Made by a program: the position numbers and the translations under genes | Assembly: GCF_013114835.1 (NCBI RefSeq) | Contig: NZ_JAAVLW010000010.1 | Coordinates: forward strand, 1 to 64,000 | Source: Bradyrhizobium archetypum | Lineage (GTDB): Bacteria; Pseudomonadota; Alphaproteobacteria; Rhizobiales; Xanthobacteraceae | Length of the DNA stretch: 64,000 nucleotides | Direction: 5' to 3' | The notes under the pieces: model-generated | The model's database searches: none | Told to the model about the DNA's origin: nothing | The model's input: the letters and a program-made list of their open reading frames with translations, nothing else | Shown here: positions 34,963 to 45,220 of the stretch, piece after piece | How the letters are laid out: every line of letters begins with the position of its first letter | Numbering within the stretch: position 1 is the stretch's first letter

Positions 34963-35601
34963 TTAGGCAGCCGCGTTAACAAGATCCGCTGGCACAAGCA
35001 CGGGACCGTTGACGTCGGCTTGTTCGTACATCCTGTGAAGCGTTTGTTCGGACAGGTCGAGAAAGCCGGCGACCGCCATGGTCGATCCTACCTGCTGCGG
35101 ATCAGCGATCCGTCTCAATGGCCAGCGCGCACGGCGAAGAATGCGCTCCATACGCGTATCAGTCACTGTAACGATGCTGTCTGCGCGCGCGGCGCGTGCT
35201 GCCTCCATCATGGCGGCGAACAGGACAAACGTAGCGCGATTGAGACGACTGGCTGCCTGCTCCGCGGTAAGACTTGTGTCGACGCAAAAGCGTGAGCTTT
35301 CGAGAATTCTTTCGTCAGCCGGCGCTGGCGTCCCGCCGAGCAGAACGGGAAAGGTGTCGGCCAACATGGTTGGTCCGGTCGTCGGAAGCAGACGAACCGA
35401 ACCAACCGGCTCCCCCGCGTCTGCCATCAGAACGAGATAAGTCGGCCCGAGAGCGTCATACACATCGAGCTCACATTCACCCGAGACCGACACTGACCAG
35501 TCGAGCCTGTCCTTGAAGACACGGCGCCGCAGCCGATACATCGCCGCGAGCAACCCTAGATGACGACCAAATTGAGAGGTGTGAATTGCAATGGCATGCA
35601 T
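34963..35601 (-). CDS. Acyl-homoserine lactone synthase (LuxI family, BjaI/RpaI-like)
   Basis: 212 residues from the ATG at 35601, with GGAGG six bases upstream. Invariant LuxI residues are present: Arg25, Phe29, Trp35, Asp46, Asp49, Arg70, Glu101 and Arg104. The SVRLLPTTGPTML block and RMERILRRARWPLRR are typical. The rhizobial BjaI/BraI/RpaI branch uses CoA-linked branched or aryl acids instead of acyl-ACP. The resemblance suggests an unusual signal, but this cannot be settled from sequence alone. A lux-box lies 58 bases upstream. Confidence 0.9.
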   Translation of the reverse strand: MHAIAIHTSQFGRHLGLLAAMYRLRRRVFKDRLDWSVSVSGECELDVYDALGPTYLVLMADAGEPVGSVRLLPTTGPTMLADTFPVLLGGTPAPADERILESSRFCVDTSLTAEQAASRLNRATFVLFAAMMEAARAARADSIVTVTDTRMERILRRARWPLRRIADPQQVGSTMAVAGFLDLSEQTLHRMYEQADVNGPVLVPADLVNAAA

Positions 35602-35658
35602 AAGCGACCTCCTGAAATTATCGGGAGGCCTCAAAACCAGAAAGAGAGTTGCTAATCG

Positions 35659-35676
35659 CCTGTCAAATTTTACAGG
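35659..35676. promoter_or_regulatory. lux-box-like operator upstream of luxI
   Basis: CCTGTCAAATTTTACAGG, an 18-base dyad with perfect CCTGT/ACAGG arms and only one mismatched pair in the middle. Its size and position match LuxR-type activator sites that drive luxI autoinduction. Confidence 0.7.
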
Positions 35677-35793
35677 TACCTCTTGTTCAGTTTGATTACG
35701 TTAGACCTTTTTGGATCGAGCGCAATACAACATGCCCGGCGCGACGAGCGCCTGTCTGTTTTGCATCTCGCGAAATGGGAGTGGTGTGGATGA

Positions 35794-36522
35794 TTACGAT
35801 AACAAGCCGCGCCGCAGCGCCTCGGCGACGCATTGAGGAAGAGATGCTGCACCTAGCTTGGCGCGTGCGTTATCCAGATGAAACCCGACAGTTCTCGGTG
35901 CAATCTGGACCAGCACCGCGATGTCAGCGATAGTTTTTCCGCGCGCGATCCATGCAAGGCATTGGCGCTCGCGCTGAGTGAGCTCGCTTGCGACGCGTGT
36001 ACTGGCAGAGAGTACGTCAAGCCTGGCGGCGACATAACAATGAAAGTGCAACCCGACGAGTCGTATGAGATCCTCCCCGTCGGCCACGAGCCGCTCGGGG
36101 TGAAGATCGCGGTCGCCCGTCGCTAGCGTAAAGGCAGCCATCCGGCCAAATCCACCCCTGATTGGCACAGTGATGCCTGATCTAATTCCGAACGTCGTCG
36201 CTTCATCGAAGAAACGGCGCTGCTCGCGATTTCCGGCCAAGGTTGACGCCTCCCCTCCCCAGCTGAATAGCGCGCGCTCGGCACGCGCGCGGCGCACCAC
36301 CGGATCGAGCTGCTGATATCCAAGTTGGAAGTACCGGCTGGTCCAGGATTTGGGATATGACGAGATCAACATCGGCGTCTCGCCGGTCAAGCGCAGGTAG
36401 GCAAATCGCTGGAAGCCAAGCCTCTGTGCTAGCCGCGTTGCGACGCGCTCGAATTCATCCTCGCTGGTTGCAGTTTGGATGGCATCAATAAATTCCTGGA
36501 AGATGCATTCGACCGGGCTCAT
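35794..36522 (-). CDS. LuxR-family quorum-sensing regulator
   Basis: 242 residues. The N-terminal autoinducer-binding domain has Trp60, Tyr64, Asp73 and Pro74 in the conserved WTSRYFQLGYQQLDP block. The C-terminal GerE helix-turn-helix reads LTQRERQCLAWIARGKTIAD and RTVGFHLDNARAKLGA. It is upstream of luxI on the same strand and presumably binds the lux-box in the 192-base gap. Standard autoinduction pair. Confidence 0.92.
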   Translation of the reverse strand: MSPVECIFQEFIDAIQTATSEDEFERVATRLAQRLGFQRFAYLRLTGETPMLISSYPKSWTSRYFQLGYQQLDPVVRRARAERALFSWGGEASTLAGNREQRRFFDEATTFGIRSGITVPIRGGFGRMAAFTLATGDRDLHPERLVADGEDLIRLVGLHFHCYVAARLDVLSASTRVASELTQRERQCLAWIARGKTIADIAVLVQIAPRTVGFHLDNARAKLGAASLPQCVAEALRRGLLS

Positions 36523-36552
36523 TCCGGCTCTACCATTTTAACATAGTCAAAC

Positions 36553-36765
36553 GTGCTTACTAATGACCCCACCGCCGCCTTTGGCGAAGAAGCTTCTCGG
36601 CTTACCAGGTCCCGCGAGCTCCCGCCAGAACACCCACGGGCTCGAGACCGGGTGGCCGAGGTGGAGGCGAACGTAAAGGCCCTGCCCGCGGATGTACCGG
36701 CATCATTCTATGCAACCTATTCGGACAGGATCTCGGCAAAGTTGAAAAAGCCGTGCGAATGGTGA
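36553..36765 (+). CDS. Possible small hypothetical protein, divergent from luxR
   Basis: 70 codons, hydrophilic, with a helix EANVKALPADVPASF near the C-terminus. There is no recognisable family or strong ribosome-binding site, so this may be chance. The AT-rich 36766-36972 stretch after it is likely the promoter of the LysR gene. Confidence 0.28.
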   Translation: MLTNDPTAAFGEEASRLTRSRELPPEHPRARDRVAEVEANVKALPADVPASFYATYSDRISAKLKKPCEW

Positions 36766-36972
36766 GCCCCGCCAACAGACTAAAATTGCCATCTAACCGT
36801 TATTTCTAACTGAGAAGCTGCAACGCAGCCTTACAACAGCTGGAGAACCTCTTACAATCAATCTTGTTGTCATTTTCGTCGAAAAACTTTCAATCGCGCG
36901 GGTTAACCGCGTTTTCGTGATCTGGAAAGTATCATTTATTGGGATCAATGTTAGAGAATCTAACACCTAAGC

Positions 36973-37850
36973 ATGCGCAAAATTCCACCTTTCACCGCTC
37001 TTCGTGCCTTTGAGGCGTTGTCACGACATGAAAGCCTCACGCAAGCTGCCGCTGAACTGAATGTCAGCCACAGCGCTGTGAGCCAACAGTTGCGGCTGCT
37101 GGAAGGATATTTCTCTTGCAAATTGGTGCGGAAGACTGGCAACCGCATTGAATTGACGCCTGCAGCACGTTCTTACCTCATGAAGTACGCAAGAGCCTCG
37201 ATCTGTTGGCCGTTGCTTCGGAGGACTTTGCCAGCTCCGGCTCCGCACACCGCATCCGCATCAACGCGACGCCATCGTTTGCGATGCGATGGCTGATCCC
37301 CCGTATCGCAGCCTTTCAGCGACTGAATCCACGTATCGAAATCCGGCTTGAAACCTCTAACACCGATGAGTTCGAATAGAGCGTCGACCAGAGCGATCTT
37401 GTCATCCGGTGCTATCCTATGAAAAAGGCCGGATAAGCTTGCCGTCATCTTCTCCATGACGAAGCCGTGGCGGTCGTCTCGCCAGCGCTGCTGTCGGAAT
37501 TGAAAGTCCGCCATGCGAAGGATTTGACGCGGTGCCCGCTGCTGCACATGAAGAGCCGTATCTCGGCTTGGCCGGACTGGTTCCGCAAGGCTCGTATAGA
37601 TGTCAGTCAGACGCCACGTGGCCAAGTCTTTGACTACTTCTTCCTCTGCATAGAGGCGGCAATCAATGGCTATGGTATTGCTCTTGTGCCGGAGGCTCTC
37701 GTTTCGCTCGACATTGCAGAACGGCGCCTTGGAATTCTTTTTCCTCAATCACGCATCATTGGCTCTGGGTTCTACGGCCTATTCAACCCCTCAGCGCGCA
37801 AAGCCAAAAGTGTTGAGCAGTTTATCACATGGCTGACGCAAAAAGACTAG
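36973..37850 (+). pseudogene. LysR-family regulator (GcvA-like), broken by frameshift and stops
   Basis: The 5' part encodes a complete helix-turn-helix (FTALRAFEALSRHESLTQAA, SHSAVSQQLRLLE). At about 37190 the frame shifts and continues as LLAVASEDFASSGSAHRIRI, FAMRWLIPRIAAFQRLNP and IEIRLETSN, then meets a TAG near 37378 and a TAA near 37433. The effector domain resumes (HDEAVAVVSPALLSELKV) and runs to 37850. At least three lesions, so it is inactive. It is convergent with the RHH-MFS gene. Confidence 0.85.
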
Positions 37851-37999
37851 CTCCACTTGAAGACGGCCGAGGTTCAGTGGCCCTGCCTGTCGCCCCCTCG
37901 CAATAGCAACTCCGCAAGCAACCGGGAACGTCAGGTTGAAGACCGCCCCACACAGACCGCGGATCTTGGTGGCGCCGCTTTCCACATCTTGCAGAGCTT

Positions 38000-39877
38000 C
38001 TAGAGCGGCCGCTTGCTCCCGGCACGACTGCCTCGTAGAGGCACGGGGATAATAAACCAGAACCATGCTCCGAGCTGAACTGCAAGGTTGACTGCAAAGG
38101 CTGTCTGGTAACCAATTTCCGGGTAGTGGCCCTGCTGAGGTGTCCAGTACTGAATCAAGAAACCCACCAGATACTGGACCAGAAAGGCGCAACCGATGTG
38201 AAAGACGTTGAGCGCCGCGGTGGCACGTCCAGCAAGCTCTTTTGGGAAAAAATCGCCCAAAATCGCGTAGCTAAGGACGGTCGCCGCCCCGCAGGCAGCG
38301 ACAATGATCCACGGAACAGATGATGGCAAAGGTACTCGCAGAATCACTGCCAATTGGGCTACGAAGAACAGAAGTGCGACCAAGCCCAGGAGCGGTCGAG
38401 GACCTATCCCGTGTCGACGAAGCTTTTGAGCCGCAACGCCTAGAACCAGGGCGCCCGCACTCGATGCGATTGCCATGACAAAGAGATTGCGAAGCAATTC
38501 CGATCGATCCAGGCCCTCGACATCGGCGAACCACTGGGCAGCCCACAGCCCCTGTAACGCCCAGGCCGTACCAATGCAGGTTGCGGAGAGCGGCGCCAAA
38601 CGCCAGAAGCGAGGATCTGAATAAATCATTCGTAGTCCAATGGTAGTCCCCTTCGCGGCGAATGAGCACGTGCCCTTTGGCACAAGAAGGAAAATTGCGA
38701 GGGCGCATCCAACCGATGCAATGGCTAAGAGCTCAAACAATCCCCGCCAGCCGATCGACACGAGCAGGTATTCGGCCGGCAATGTTGCCGTCACGGCGCC
38801 AAAGGACCCTAGCATGATCATCAAGCCATTGAGCAGTGGCACCTGCTCGGCGGGAAACCAGAGAACGACGGCTTTCAATCCGGCCGTCAATGCTGCAGAA
38901 GCGCCAAAGCCGATTAACGCTCGGCCGAGAAGAAGAAGCCAAAAGTTGTCGGAGACGGCAAATAGCGCTGCCCCGGCGGCTGCGGCCATCAGCACGACAC
39001 TCTGGATTTTTCGTGGACCGTATCGGTCCACTAACACCCCAATAGGAATCTGGGCGGCCGCGAAGGTCAGGAAGTAGATGGACGTCAGGAGACCGAGGTC
39101 GTCGGCACCCAGTCCAAACTCATAGGTCAATGGTGCAGCTATGGTCGCGTTTATGGTGCGAAAGAGAAAAGAAAGGTAGTAAGCAGCGACGAAAGGTAAG
39201 AAGACGCGCAAAATTAAAAGCCAATCTGTGGAGAAGGCTCGTGACCGCTGCGGCCCCGTAGCACGCCATGGCGCCAGAGACGGCCGCCATATCGCGCCAG
39301 CCATTGTTTGTTCTGCTCTTGTATCGGGTTCGCGATCGAAGGCTGCGCCTCGAGCAACAGCCGGAGATTGTGGTTTGTTGCCGGCGACAGGCGCCGCAAC
39401 GCTGTTTGGTTCCTGGTGTGTGGAGCGGGCCGGCCCTTCTTGCCTCACCGGTTGTGTTGCAAGATGCGCCGGATCAGTCGAATTCACCCGCTCAATTGTT
39501 TCCTTGATGAGCGACGTTCCTAGATGAACCCGCCTTGTCACCTGTGCAGCAAATTCGTCGAAGCGCGCGAGTCCCAGGGTACAGGCGGCAGGTTGGTCGG
39601 CGGCTGCAAGCGGAGGCGTGACGGCGAGAAGAAATCGAGCCTGAAGCGCAACAGTCTCACTCACAATCCGCAACTCTTGATGAAGCTGTTCGAGGTTCTG
39701 GTTGATGGCGTTCAGCCGGCGATCAACCGAGGGGTCATCGACGTCATGATCTGGCCCGAAGAAATCAGCGAGGGCAGCCTCAATGATCTCCGATTTGGTG
39801 GCGCCGGGACGTTGCGCTGCGACTGCGAGCCGCGCGGCGACGGGCTCGGAAAGGTAGATAGCAATCCATGACTTCAT
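38000..39877 (-). CDS. Fusion of a ribbon-helix-helix (CopG-like) domain to an MFS transporter
   Basis: 625 residues. Residues 1-40 (IAIYLSEPVAARLAVAAQRP, TKSEIIEAALADFF) and the coiled region to ~140 match CopG-type regulators found beside tra/trb conjugation genes of rhizobial elements. Residues ~140-215 are a low-complexity linker. From ~218 on comes a 12-helix major facilitator (LVDRYGPRK in loop 2-3). The ATG overlaps the stop of the upstream alpha/beta hydrolase (ATGA), so the chimera starts by translational coupling. An internal Met192 (39304) could begin a free transporter. Probably born by deletion fusion; the substrate is unknown. Confidence 0.8.
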   Translation of the reverse strand: MKSWIAIYLSEPVAARLAVAAQRPGATKSEIIEAALADFFGPDHDVDDPSVDRRLNAINQNLEQLHQELRIVSETVALQARFLLAVTPPLAAADQPAACTLGLARFDEFAAQVTRRVHLGTSLIKETIERVNSTDPAHLATQPVRQEGPARSTHQEPNSVAAPVAGNKPQSPAVARGAAFDREPDTRAEQTMAGAIWRPSLAPWRATGPQRSRAFSTDWLLILRVFLPFVAAYYLSFLFRTINATIAAPLTYEFGLGADDLGLLTSIYFLTFAAAQIPIGVLVDRYGPRKIQSVVLMAAAAGAALFAVSDNFWLLLLGRALIGFGASAALTAGLKAVVLWFPAEQVPLLNGLMIMLGSFGAVTATLPAEYLLVSIGWRGLFELLAIASVGCALAIFLLVPKGTCSFAAKGTTIGLRMIYSDPRFWRLAPLSATCIGTAWALQGLWAAQWFADVEGLDRSELLRNLFVMAIASSAGALVLGVAAQKLRRHGIGPRPLLGLVALLFFVAQLAVILRVPLPSSVPWIIVAACGAATVLSYAILGDFFPKELAGRATAALNVFHIGCAFLVQYLVGFLIQYWTPQQGHYPEIGYQTAFAVNLAVQLGAWFWFIIPVPLRGSRAGSKRPL

Positions 39878-40788
39878 GGAAGCGCTCCGTCGAAATTCAA
39901 TCGAGCGGCCGTTGAATTCTCATATCCCGAGACGGGCTGTTTCCGCCGGTCGATATGGCCCCAGCTTCCTCGCTCGACGGCGCTGAAGAACGCTTCAATC
40001 TGCGCGTTGAAGGCTGCAGGTTCTTCGAGATTGATGGCATGGCCCGTATTGGGGCACACCCAAATGCCGGCGGCGGGAATTGTGGATTTGAGCATCAGGC
40101 CGGTTTCTAAACACGGCTTGTCTTCGTCACCCACGGTGAGCAGCACCGGCACCGTCATCCGTGAAAATTCATCGCGGAAGTTGTGCAAGGAGGGTCGCAC
40201 GGCTTGGCACTGGAGCAAGGTATTGGCCATACCCTGCGCCGAATGCTGCTTGAGCCGGTTTACAAACTCCTGCCAGCCTTTCGGATCCTTGTGTTTCAGT
40301 TGAATTCGCGTGAAGTGGCGTGCCATTTTCTCTGCCATGGCATCCATACCTCGCGCCGCCAATGCGCGCGCGAGAACAGACGTGTTCTTCAACCACCTTT
40401 CACGATCCGAGGCTGGAGATCCCGCCCCTGCTCCGGCTGCGACGATCGCGCTGCTCCTTTCGCGGTACCGCAACCCAAACAGCAGAGCAGCATAGGCGCC
40501 CATGCTGGATCCAACCATGTGGGCGCGCTCGATCGAGAGGTCGCTCATGACGATGCCGATGTCCTCTACGGCGACCTGCCAGCCGTATATGGCGGGATCA
40601 TCAGGAACGTCGCTCGGTGGATATCCACGCGCGTTGTAGGCGATGCACCTATAGCCACGCGAAAAATACCGGATCTGCGCTTCCCAGCTGTGCAGGTCGG
40701 ATTCGAATTCATGAACGAAAATGATTGGATAGCCCCGCCCATATTCCTCGAAATACAGCCTTATTCCACCTGAATCGATATAAGGCAT
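39874..40788 (-). CDS. Alpha/beta hydrolase (enol-lactonase-like)
   Basis: 304 residues from the ATG at 40788 with AAGGGG five bases upstream. The catalytic set is the nucleophile Ser in GSSMGA, the acid in GDEDKP and the His in NTGHAINLEEP. It most resembles 3-oxoadipate enol-lactonase-type hydrolases acting on small esters or lactones. It is coupled to the RHH-MFS gene, suggesting uptake and hydrolysis of one compound. One could wonder about acyl-homoserine lactones, given the quorum-sensing locus nearby, but this is speculative. Confidence 0.85.
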   Translation of the reverse strand: MPYIDSGGIRLYFEEYGRGYPIIFVHEFESDLHSWEAQIRYFSRGYRCIAYNARGYPPSDVPDDPAIYGWQVAVEDIGIVMSDLSIERAHMVGSSMGAYAALLFGLRYRERSSAIVAAGAGAGSPASDRERWLKNTSVLARALAARGMDAMAEKMARHFTRIQLKHKDPKGWQEFVNRLKQHSAQGMANTLLQCQAVRPSLHNFRDEFSRMTVPVLLTVGDEDKPCLETGLMLKSTIPAAGIWVCPNTGHAINLEEPAAFNAQIEAFFSAVERGSWGHIDRRKQPVSGYENSTAARLNFDGALP

Positions 40789-40794
40789 CGACAC

Positions 40795-42087
40795 CCCTTT
40801 TCTTGGAGCGCCAGCAAGTTGCCGCGCATCGAGTGCCGTTGTGGATGAGCAGGCATAAGAATGGAGGTGTCGATTACCGGCGGATCGGATTTCGACACAT
40901 CTCTTCTGACGCGCTTCGGCCAGGCCCTTCAGGTCTTTTTAGGGAGCAACCCCATAAGGTCGCCCGAGAGCACCATCTGGCTGAAGCAACGGGCGAGCCT
41001 CACGCTATCTCCTCGAGAATGAGCGCGTGTGTCTGTTGAATAACCCGCCGAATGAGGCTGCGCAGCTCCGCTAGCGGGCCGAACCGCACCCGCAGAGTCT
41101 TGATTCTAAATGTTTCTGCGCGTATGCCTATTTTACCGTCAGAATACTATGCTGGGGCCATGACACAGGTTATTCAGAATGTCGTCGCTATTGATTGGTG
41201 CTTCAGCCGAACGCTATGTCATCCGAATAAAGCTGATCGATCTGCTGGGGAAAATCGCGTTCAAGAATTAGGTGCTCAACCCGAATTAGCCTGCCGATCG
41301 GCAGATCCATCTGACGATGATCTATTTTTCGGCCCCGCCGGGCGCGCGCTTTAGGCAGTCTGTATGTTGGCGAAGGGGATTCGCCTTCACTTCATAATGT
41401 TGTTCAAGCGAGGTGGAGACTTCGTGCTTTTGCTTAGCGGATGCCGATGAACGCATCTGTTTTTTGCCGCGTCAATTCTCCGCGCTCAGTTCGAGTGAAC
41501 GAAGGGCAGCGCTTGCCCGCGGGGCGCCTTACAGTTGTCCGGGCCCACTCGCTACACACATCGATTAAACACAGCACATCCGCTGCTTTTTTAACTGAAT
41601 GAAGGCCGCGGGCTTCCAAGCTTCTTGCCTTCCGTCGTGCGCGACATTGCGGGCCGGCCGTACAAGAAGCGGATCATCATTTGGGGCGCATCAGCCTATC
41701 AGCAAGCACCAGATTTCGGCGCATTGAACCACTCTCCCCGAAGTCACAGGTGCTACAGCAAACAACTCACACAGTTGTCTATTGCACATTTGGGAGGAGG
41801 CGGGAGCAAGAGACGAACTCTTCACAGGAGCGTTCACCTATTCAATACGCCAGAAATGCCACGCGTGCAGCATGCCTCTCGTGTCCGACCTCAGACGAGC
41901 GGCTTGTTTCAAAATCCACCGGTCTTGTTGCGAAGACAACATCGCGATCGAAAAACCGCACGGAATGCGCATCGCGTCCGCTGGCCTAGATCCTGCACAC
42001 CACAAACAGCGTGGAAGGGGCGCCAGCAGCGTCGGCCATTTGGCCTTCTTGCAAGATGGCGCGCGCTCTATGTGTTCGTGAGGTGGC
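40795..42087. other. 1.3-kb stretch without recognisable genes
   Basis: Only short frames of up to ~175 codons, with no domain, repeat or good ribosome-binding site. Near 42000 it should contain the promoter of the outer-membrane protein gene. No transposase motif was found here. Confidence 0.45.
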
Positions 42088-43827
42088 ATGCAATCGAAAC
42101 TTCTTTTTTGGGCTGTCGCAACAGCTGCACTCGTTGCAAGCGGTGCCGTTAATTCGGCCGATCTTAGGCCGCTAGTAAGGGTCCCACCGGCACTCTGGAG
42201 CTGGACCGGAGGATATATCGGCGGGCACGTCGGCGGGGGCTACGGCCGGACATCATTCAGTGATCCCTACGGCCCCTCAATCTATGGCGACGTCGTCAGT
42301 ACCCCTGTGTTCCTGGCCGGAGGCCAGCTCGGCTACAATTGGCAAACGAATGGGTGGGTTTTCGGCGTCGAACTAGACGCGAGCCATGCTGTCTCCGATG
42401 GCACAAACACCTGTCTTGCCTTCTCAGGCATTGTTGTGACCGACACCTGCACGGCAGGTCCAAACGTCTTTGTCACAGGGACCGCTCGCGTGGGTTACGC
42501 TTTTGGCCCGCAGGGCCACACGCTGGCCTACGTCAAGGCAGGCGTGGCCTGGCAAAACAATCGCGGTGATATCGCCAATAACAACGAATTTCGGCACGGG
42601 AACTTTGTCGGCTTTCCGCGGGAAACAACGCAGTTCGATTACGGTCGTTTCGGTGCGACCATCGGCGCCGGCGTTGAGCAAGCGCTCACGCCTGCTTGGA
42701 CCGTCAAATTTGAATACGACTATATGGGTTTTGGCGGGCCGCGTGTGGCGACCCCTCCGACCATGCAGCTTCCGCCACTTGCAATCATCCCAGCCAACAC
42801 AAGCACCTTATCCAGCAATTATCACGTCGGGAAGATCGGCCTGAATTACCATTTTGGCGTCGATCCGAGAGCGCCGGAAGGGTCCGATGCGCCGCTGTAC
42901 CCGGAAAGAGCGACGGCCAAAGAGGCGCCTGTTGCATATACGGGCGATTGGTCATTCGAAGGTGGCTCACGGCTCTGGCTCAGCCGGGGAAGATTCCAAT
43001 GGGACTACAACGTTGCGCCTGCGATACCTGGAGAGACCGGCATTCCTAATTCAAGGCTCAGCTATCAGTGGCTGGACGGAGTTTCCGGCGAGTTGTTCGG
43101 ACGTCTAGACAGCCCCTGGGGAATATTCCTGAAGAGCAATATTGGCGTCGGACGCTTCAACAAAGGAAAGATGAACGACGAAGATTCGAGCTTCCCCATC
43201 GAGGACGGCGTGGCCTATAGCAACACGTTATCAGGTCAGGCCAACGGAAGATTCATGTACTATACGGCCGATGCCGGCTACGACTTCCTGCGCGGCGGCA
43301 CCTACAAGGTAGGCGGGTTTATCGGCTGGAGCTACTACAGCCAAAAGTCCGACTCGATAGGCTGCGTTCAGACCGCCTCGCCCTACTATTCATGTCTGGC
43401 GCCGGGTGATAAAAGAATAATGGGTAGCCAAGACACCGACTGGAATGCGCCGCGAATCGGCCTTAGCGCCGAGACCATGTTGCTTGAGCGCTGGCGGGTA
43501 AGCGCTGACGTTGCTTACCTGCCCTGGACCGAGTTCAATGGTCGCGACAACCATCTCCTTCGCCACAACACAACTTTCTACGAACAGCGCGGGGATAGTG
43601 GCGGCGGCGTTCAGGTGGAAGCAATCCTATCCTACTTCATCACTAAAAATTTTACCGTTGGCGTCGGTGGCCGGTATTGGGCAATGTGGACCAAAAAGGA
43701 CAGTGATGTCGTCTACAACTGCAGCGGCTGCGAAGGCCCGAAAATCCTAAGTCAGGTCCCTGCTCTTGCGAAGTACAGCATGGAACGATGGGGCACGTTC
43801 TTCCAGGCCTCTTACAAGTTTGACTGA
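42088..43827 (+). CDS. Outer-membrane protein with two beta-barrel domains
   Basis: 579 residues with a signal peptide (residues 1-23, ending VNSADL). Residues ~35-260 form an Omp25/Omp31-type eight-strand barrel (WTGGYIGGHVGGGYG, GQLGYNWQ, FEYDYMGFGG, GLNYHFG). Residues ~290-579 form a second barrel with omptin-like outline (GDWSFEGGSRLWLSRGRF, YYTADAGYDFLRGG, YLPWTEFNGRDNH), ending in the aromatic C-terminus YKFD, suited for BAM recognition. The double barrel is longer than ordinary Omp25 proteins (~200-280). The second domain's catalytic residues could not be assigned. Membrane surface role. Confidence 0.85.
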   Translation: MQSKLLFWAVATAALVASGAVNSADLRPLVRVPPALWSWTGGYIGGHVGGGYGRTSFSDPYGPSIYGDVVSTPVFLAGGQLGYNWQTNGWVFGVELDASHAVSDGTNTCLAFSGIVVTDTCTAGPNVFVTGTARVGYAFGPQGHTLAYVKAGVAWQNNRGDIANNNEFRHGNFVGFPRETTQFDYGRFGATIGAGVEQALTPAWTVKFEYDYMGFGGPRVATPPTMQLPPLAIIPANTSTLSSNYHVGKIGLNYHFGVDPRAPEGSDAPLYPERATAKEAPVAYTGDWSFEGGSRLWLSRGRFQWDYNVAPAIPGETGIPNSRLSYQWLDGVSGELFGRLDSPWGIFLKSNIGVGRFNKGKMNDEDSSFPIEDGVAYSNTLSGQANGRFMYYTADAGYDFLRGGTYKVGGFIGWSYYSQKSDSIGCVQTASPYYSCLAPGDKRIMGSQDTDWNAPRIGLSAETMLLERWRVSADVAYLPWTEFNGRDNHLLRHNTTFYEQRGDSGGGVQVEAILSYFITKNFTVGVGGRYWAMWTKKDSDVVYNCSGCEGPKILSQVPALAKYSMERWGTFFQASYKFD

Positions 43828-45220
43828 AACACCTCGCTCTAAGCTTCGGAAGCCGAGATCAAAATGACGAGAGCACCGATCCCGTGGCTAGAGCCAGGCG
43901 AAAGACCGGGAAACGCTGCAAGCTTTTGGGCGTTCAAGCCCGAAAGCTTGCATCGATCTAACCGATCGACCTTCGATTTCCGCGCCCGCCAGAAGGCGTT
44001 TGTAACTGCGGAAGTGGAGTCTGAGGCAGTTGCGCTATTCGGAAGTTCGATCCCTCCGCCACAGCCAGCAACTCCTAACCATTAAAAAGGATTGTCCGCC
44101 GCCGGGGGATTTCCGGTACCCAACCAGCGGGATAGCGGCCGACTATCGGTTGCCGTCGCGGTTCTAGCGGTTCTCTACGCTTGCTATGAGCAATGGGCTG
44201 CATTTGCAGAAGCCCAAAATAGTAGCTGGAAGATGATGACGACGCTGGAGTGCGGCGCGCCTTTATCGGAAGAGACGCTGAAACCGGCCATCAACCAAGC
44301 TGGCCTTATTGATCTCGGCAAGGTGGGCTGCTCTACCGAGAGTTCTGGACATCGTCCAGCGAACTTCTCAGGCCCGCAACGGCGCGACAAGGTGCGAGTG
44401 GATGGAAACAGAATTCAGGCTGGGGCAAGCGGCCGAGTATTCGGCCTGCTTACGCAGATCTAGCCTTGCTAGTCGTAAACTTCTTGGGTCTGGCAATGGT
44501 TGCGCTGCGCGCCGTCTTCGGTTGGATCGTGGCAGGCTACAGGCCCTCACCAAGCCTGACCGAGTGATAGACGGTGTTTCCTCGAAGGTCCGCTGCCACG
44601 CGGTGCCCTCTCGACGTTGCCGGCCATGACGCGCAGGTTCGGAGCTGTTTTGATTTGAGCGAGAGCGTCTTAATGATGCTGGCGTACGAGCCATCTTCGG
44701 CGCGGGTGAAGGTGCCAATCTGAGCGGTGGTGATCTCCTGTTGCTGTTTCCAAGACCGCGACCGGCGCGGCCTCGATGGCGATCTCTGAGCGCCGCAACG
44801 ACCGACCCGCAGCCTCTGGCCCGCAGCGTCAGCGGAGGATAGCAGGCTGAGCGATCTTGTTGCCTCGCGAGGAATGCCGCCGCTTGGCGGCAGGGCGCGA
44901 ACGAGACATTGCGGGTAAGGGCCGGCGAACGCGGCGAGCGTTTTGTGGCGTGTGATCCGTCAGCAAGAGGCCGCTATGGACGTGGGCGCAAACAGCAGCG
45001 GCTTACAGGAACTCATCACCGCGATGATGCCAACACCACTTTGCAACAGTAGCTCAAGGCAGGGCGGCCCTTTCTGCGCCGCCCCCCGATTCAAAGTCAA
45101 AAAAATCGATCGGACACGCTTAAAGGCGGGCTTTGGTATTCCAATTGAGCCTCCGCCAGAGGATTGACCATCAGCGCGAAGCGCTCGGGCCGGCGCTACA
45201 ATTGAGAGGCGTCGACCTCC
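43828..45220. other. 1.4-kb stretch with no confident gene
   Basis: Short frames at 43864-44085 and 44092-44463 show no known domain. A hairpin GGGCGGC/GCCGCCC at 45062-45084 resembles a terminator. The rest may be decayed sequence. Confidence 0.4.

Noticed and set aside
38221..38236. Second sigma-54-like site (TGGCACGTCCAGCAAG)
   Set aside because: The -12 part lacks TTGC, and it lies inside the MFS coding region.
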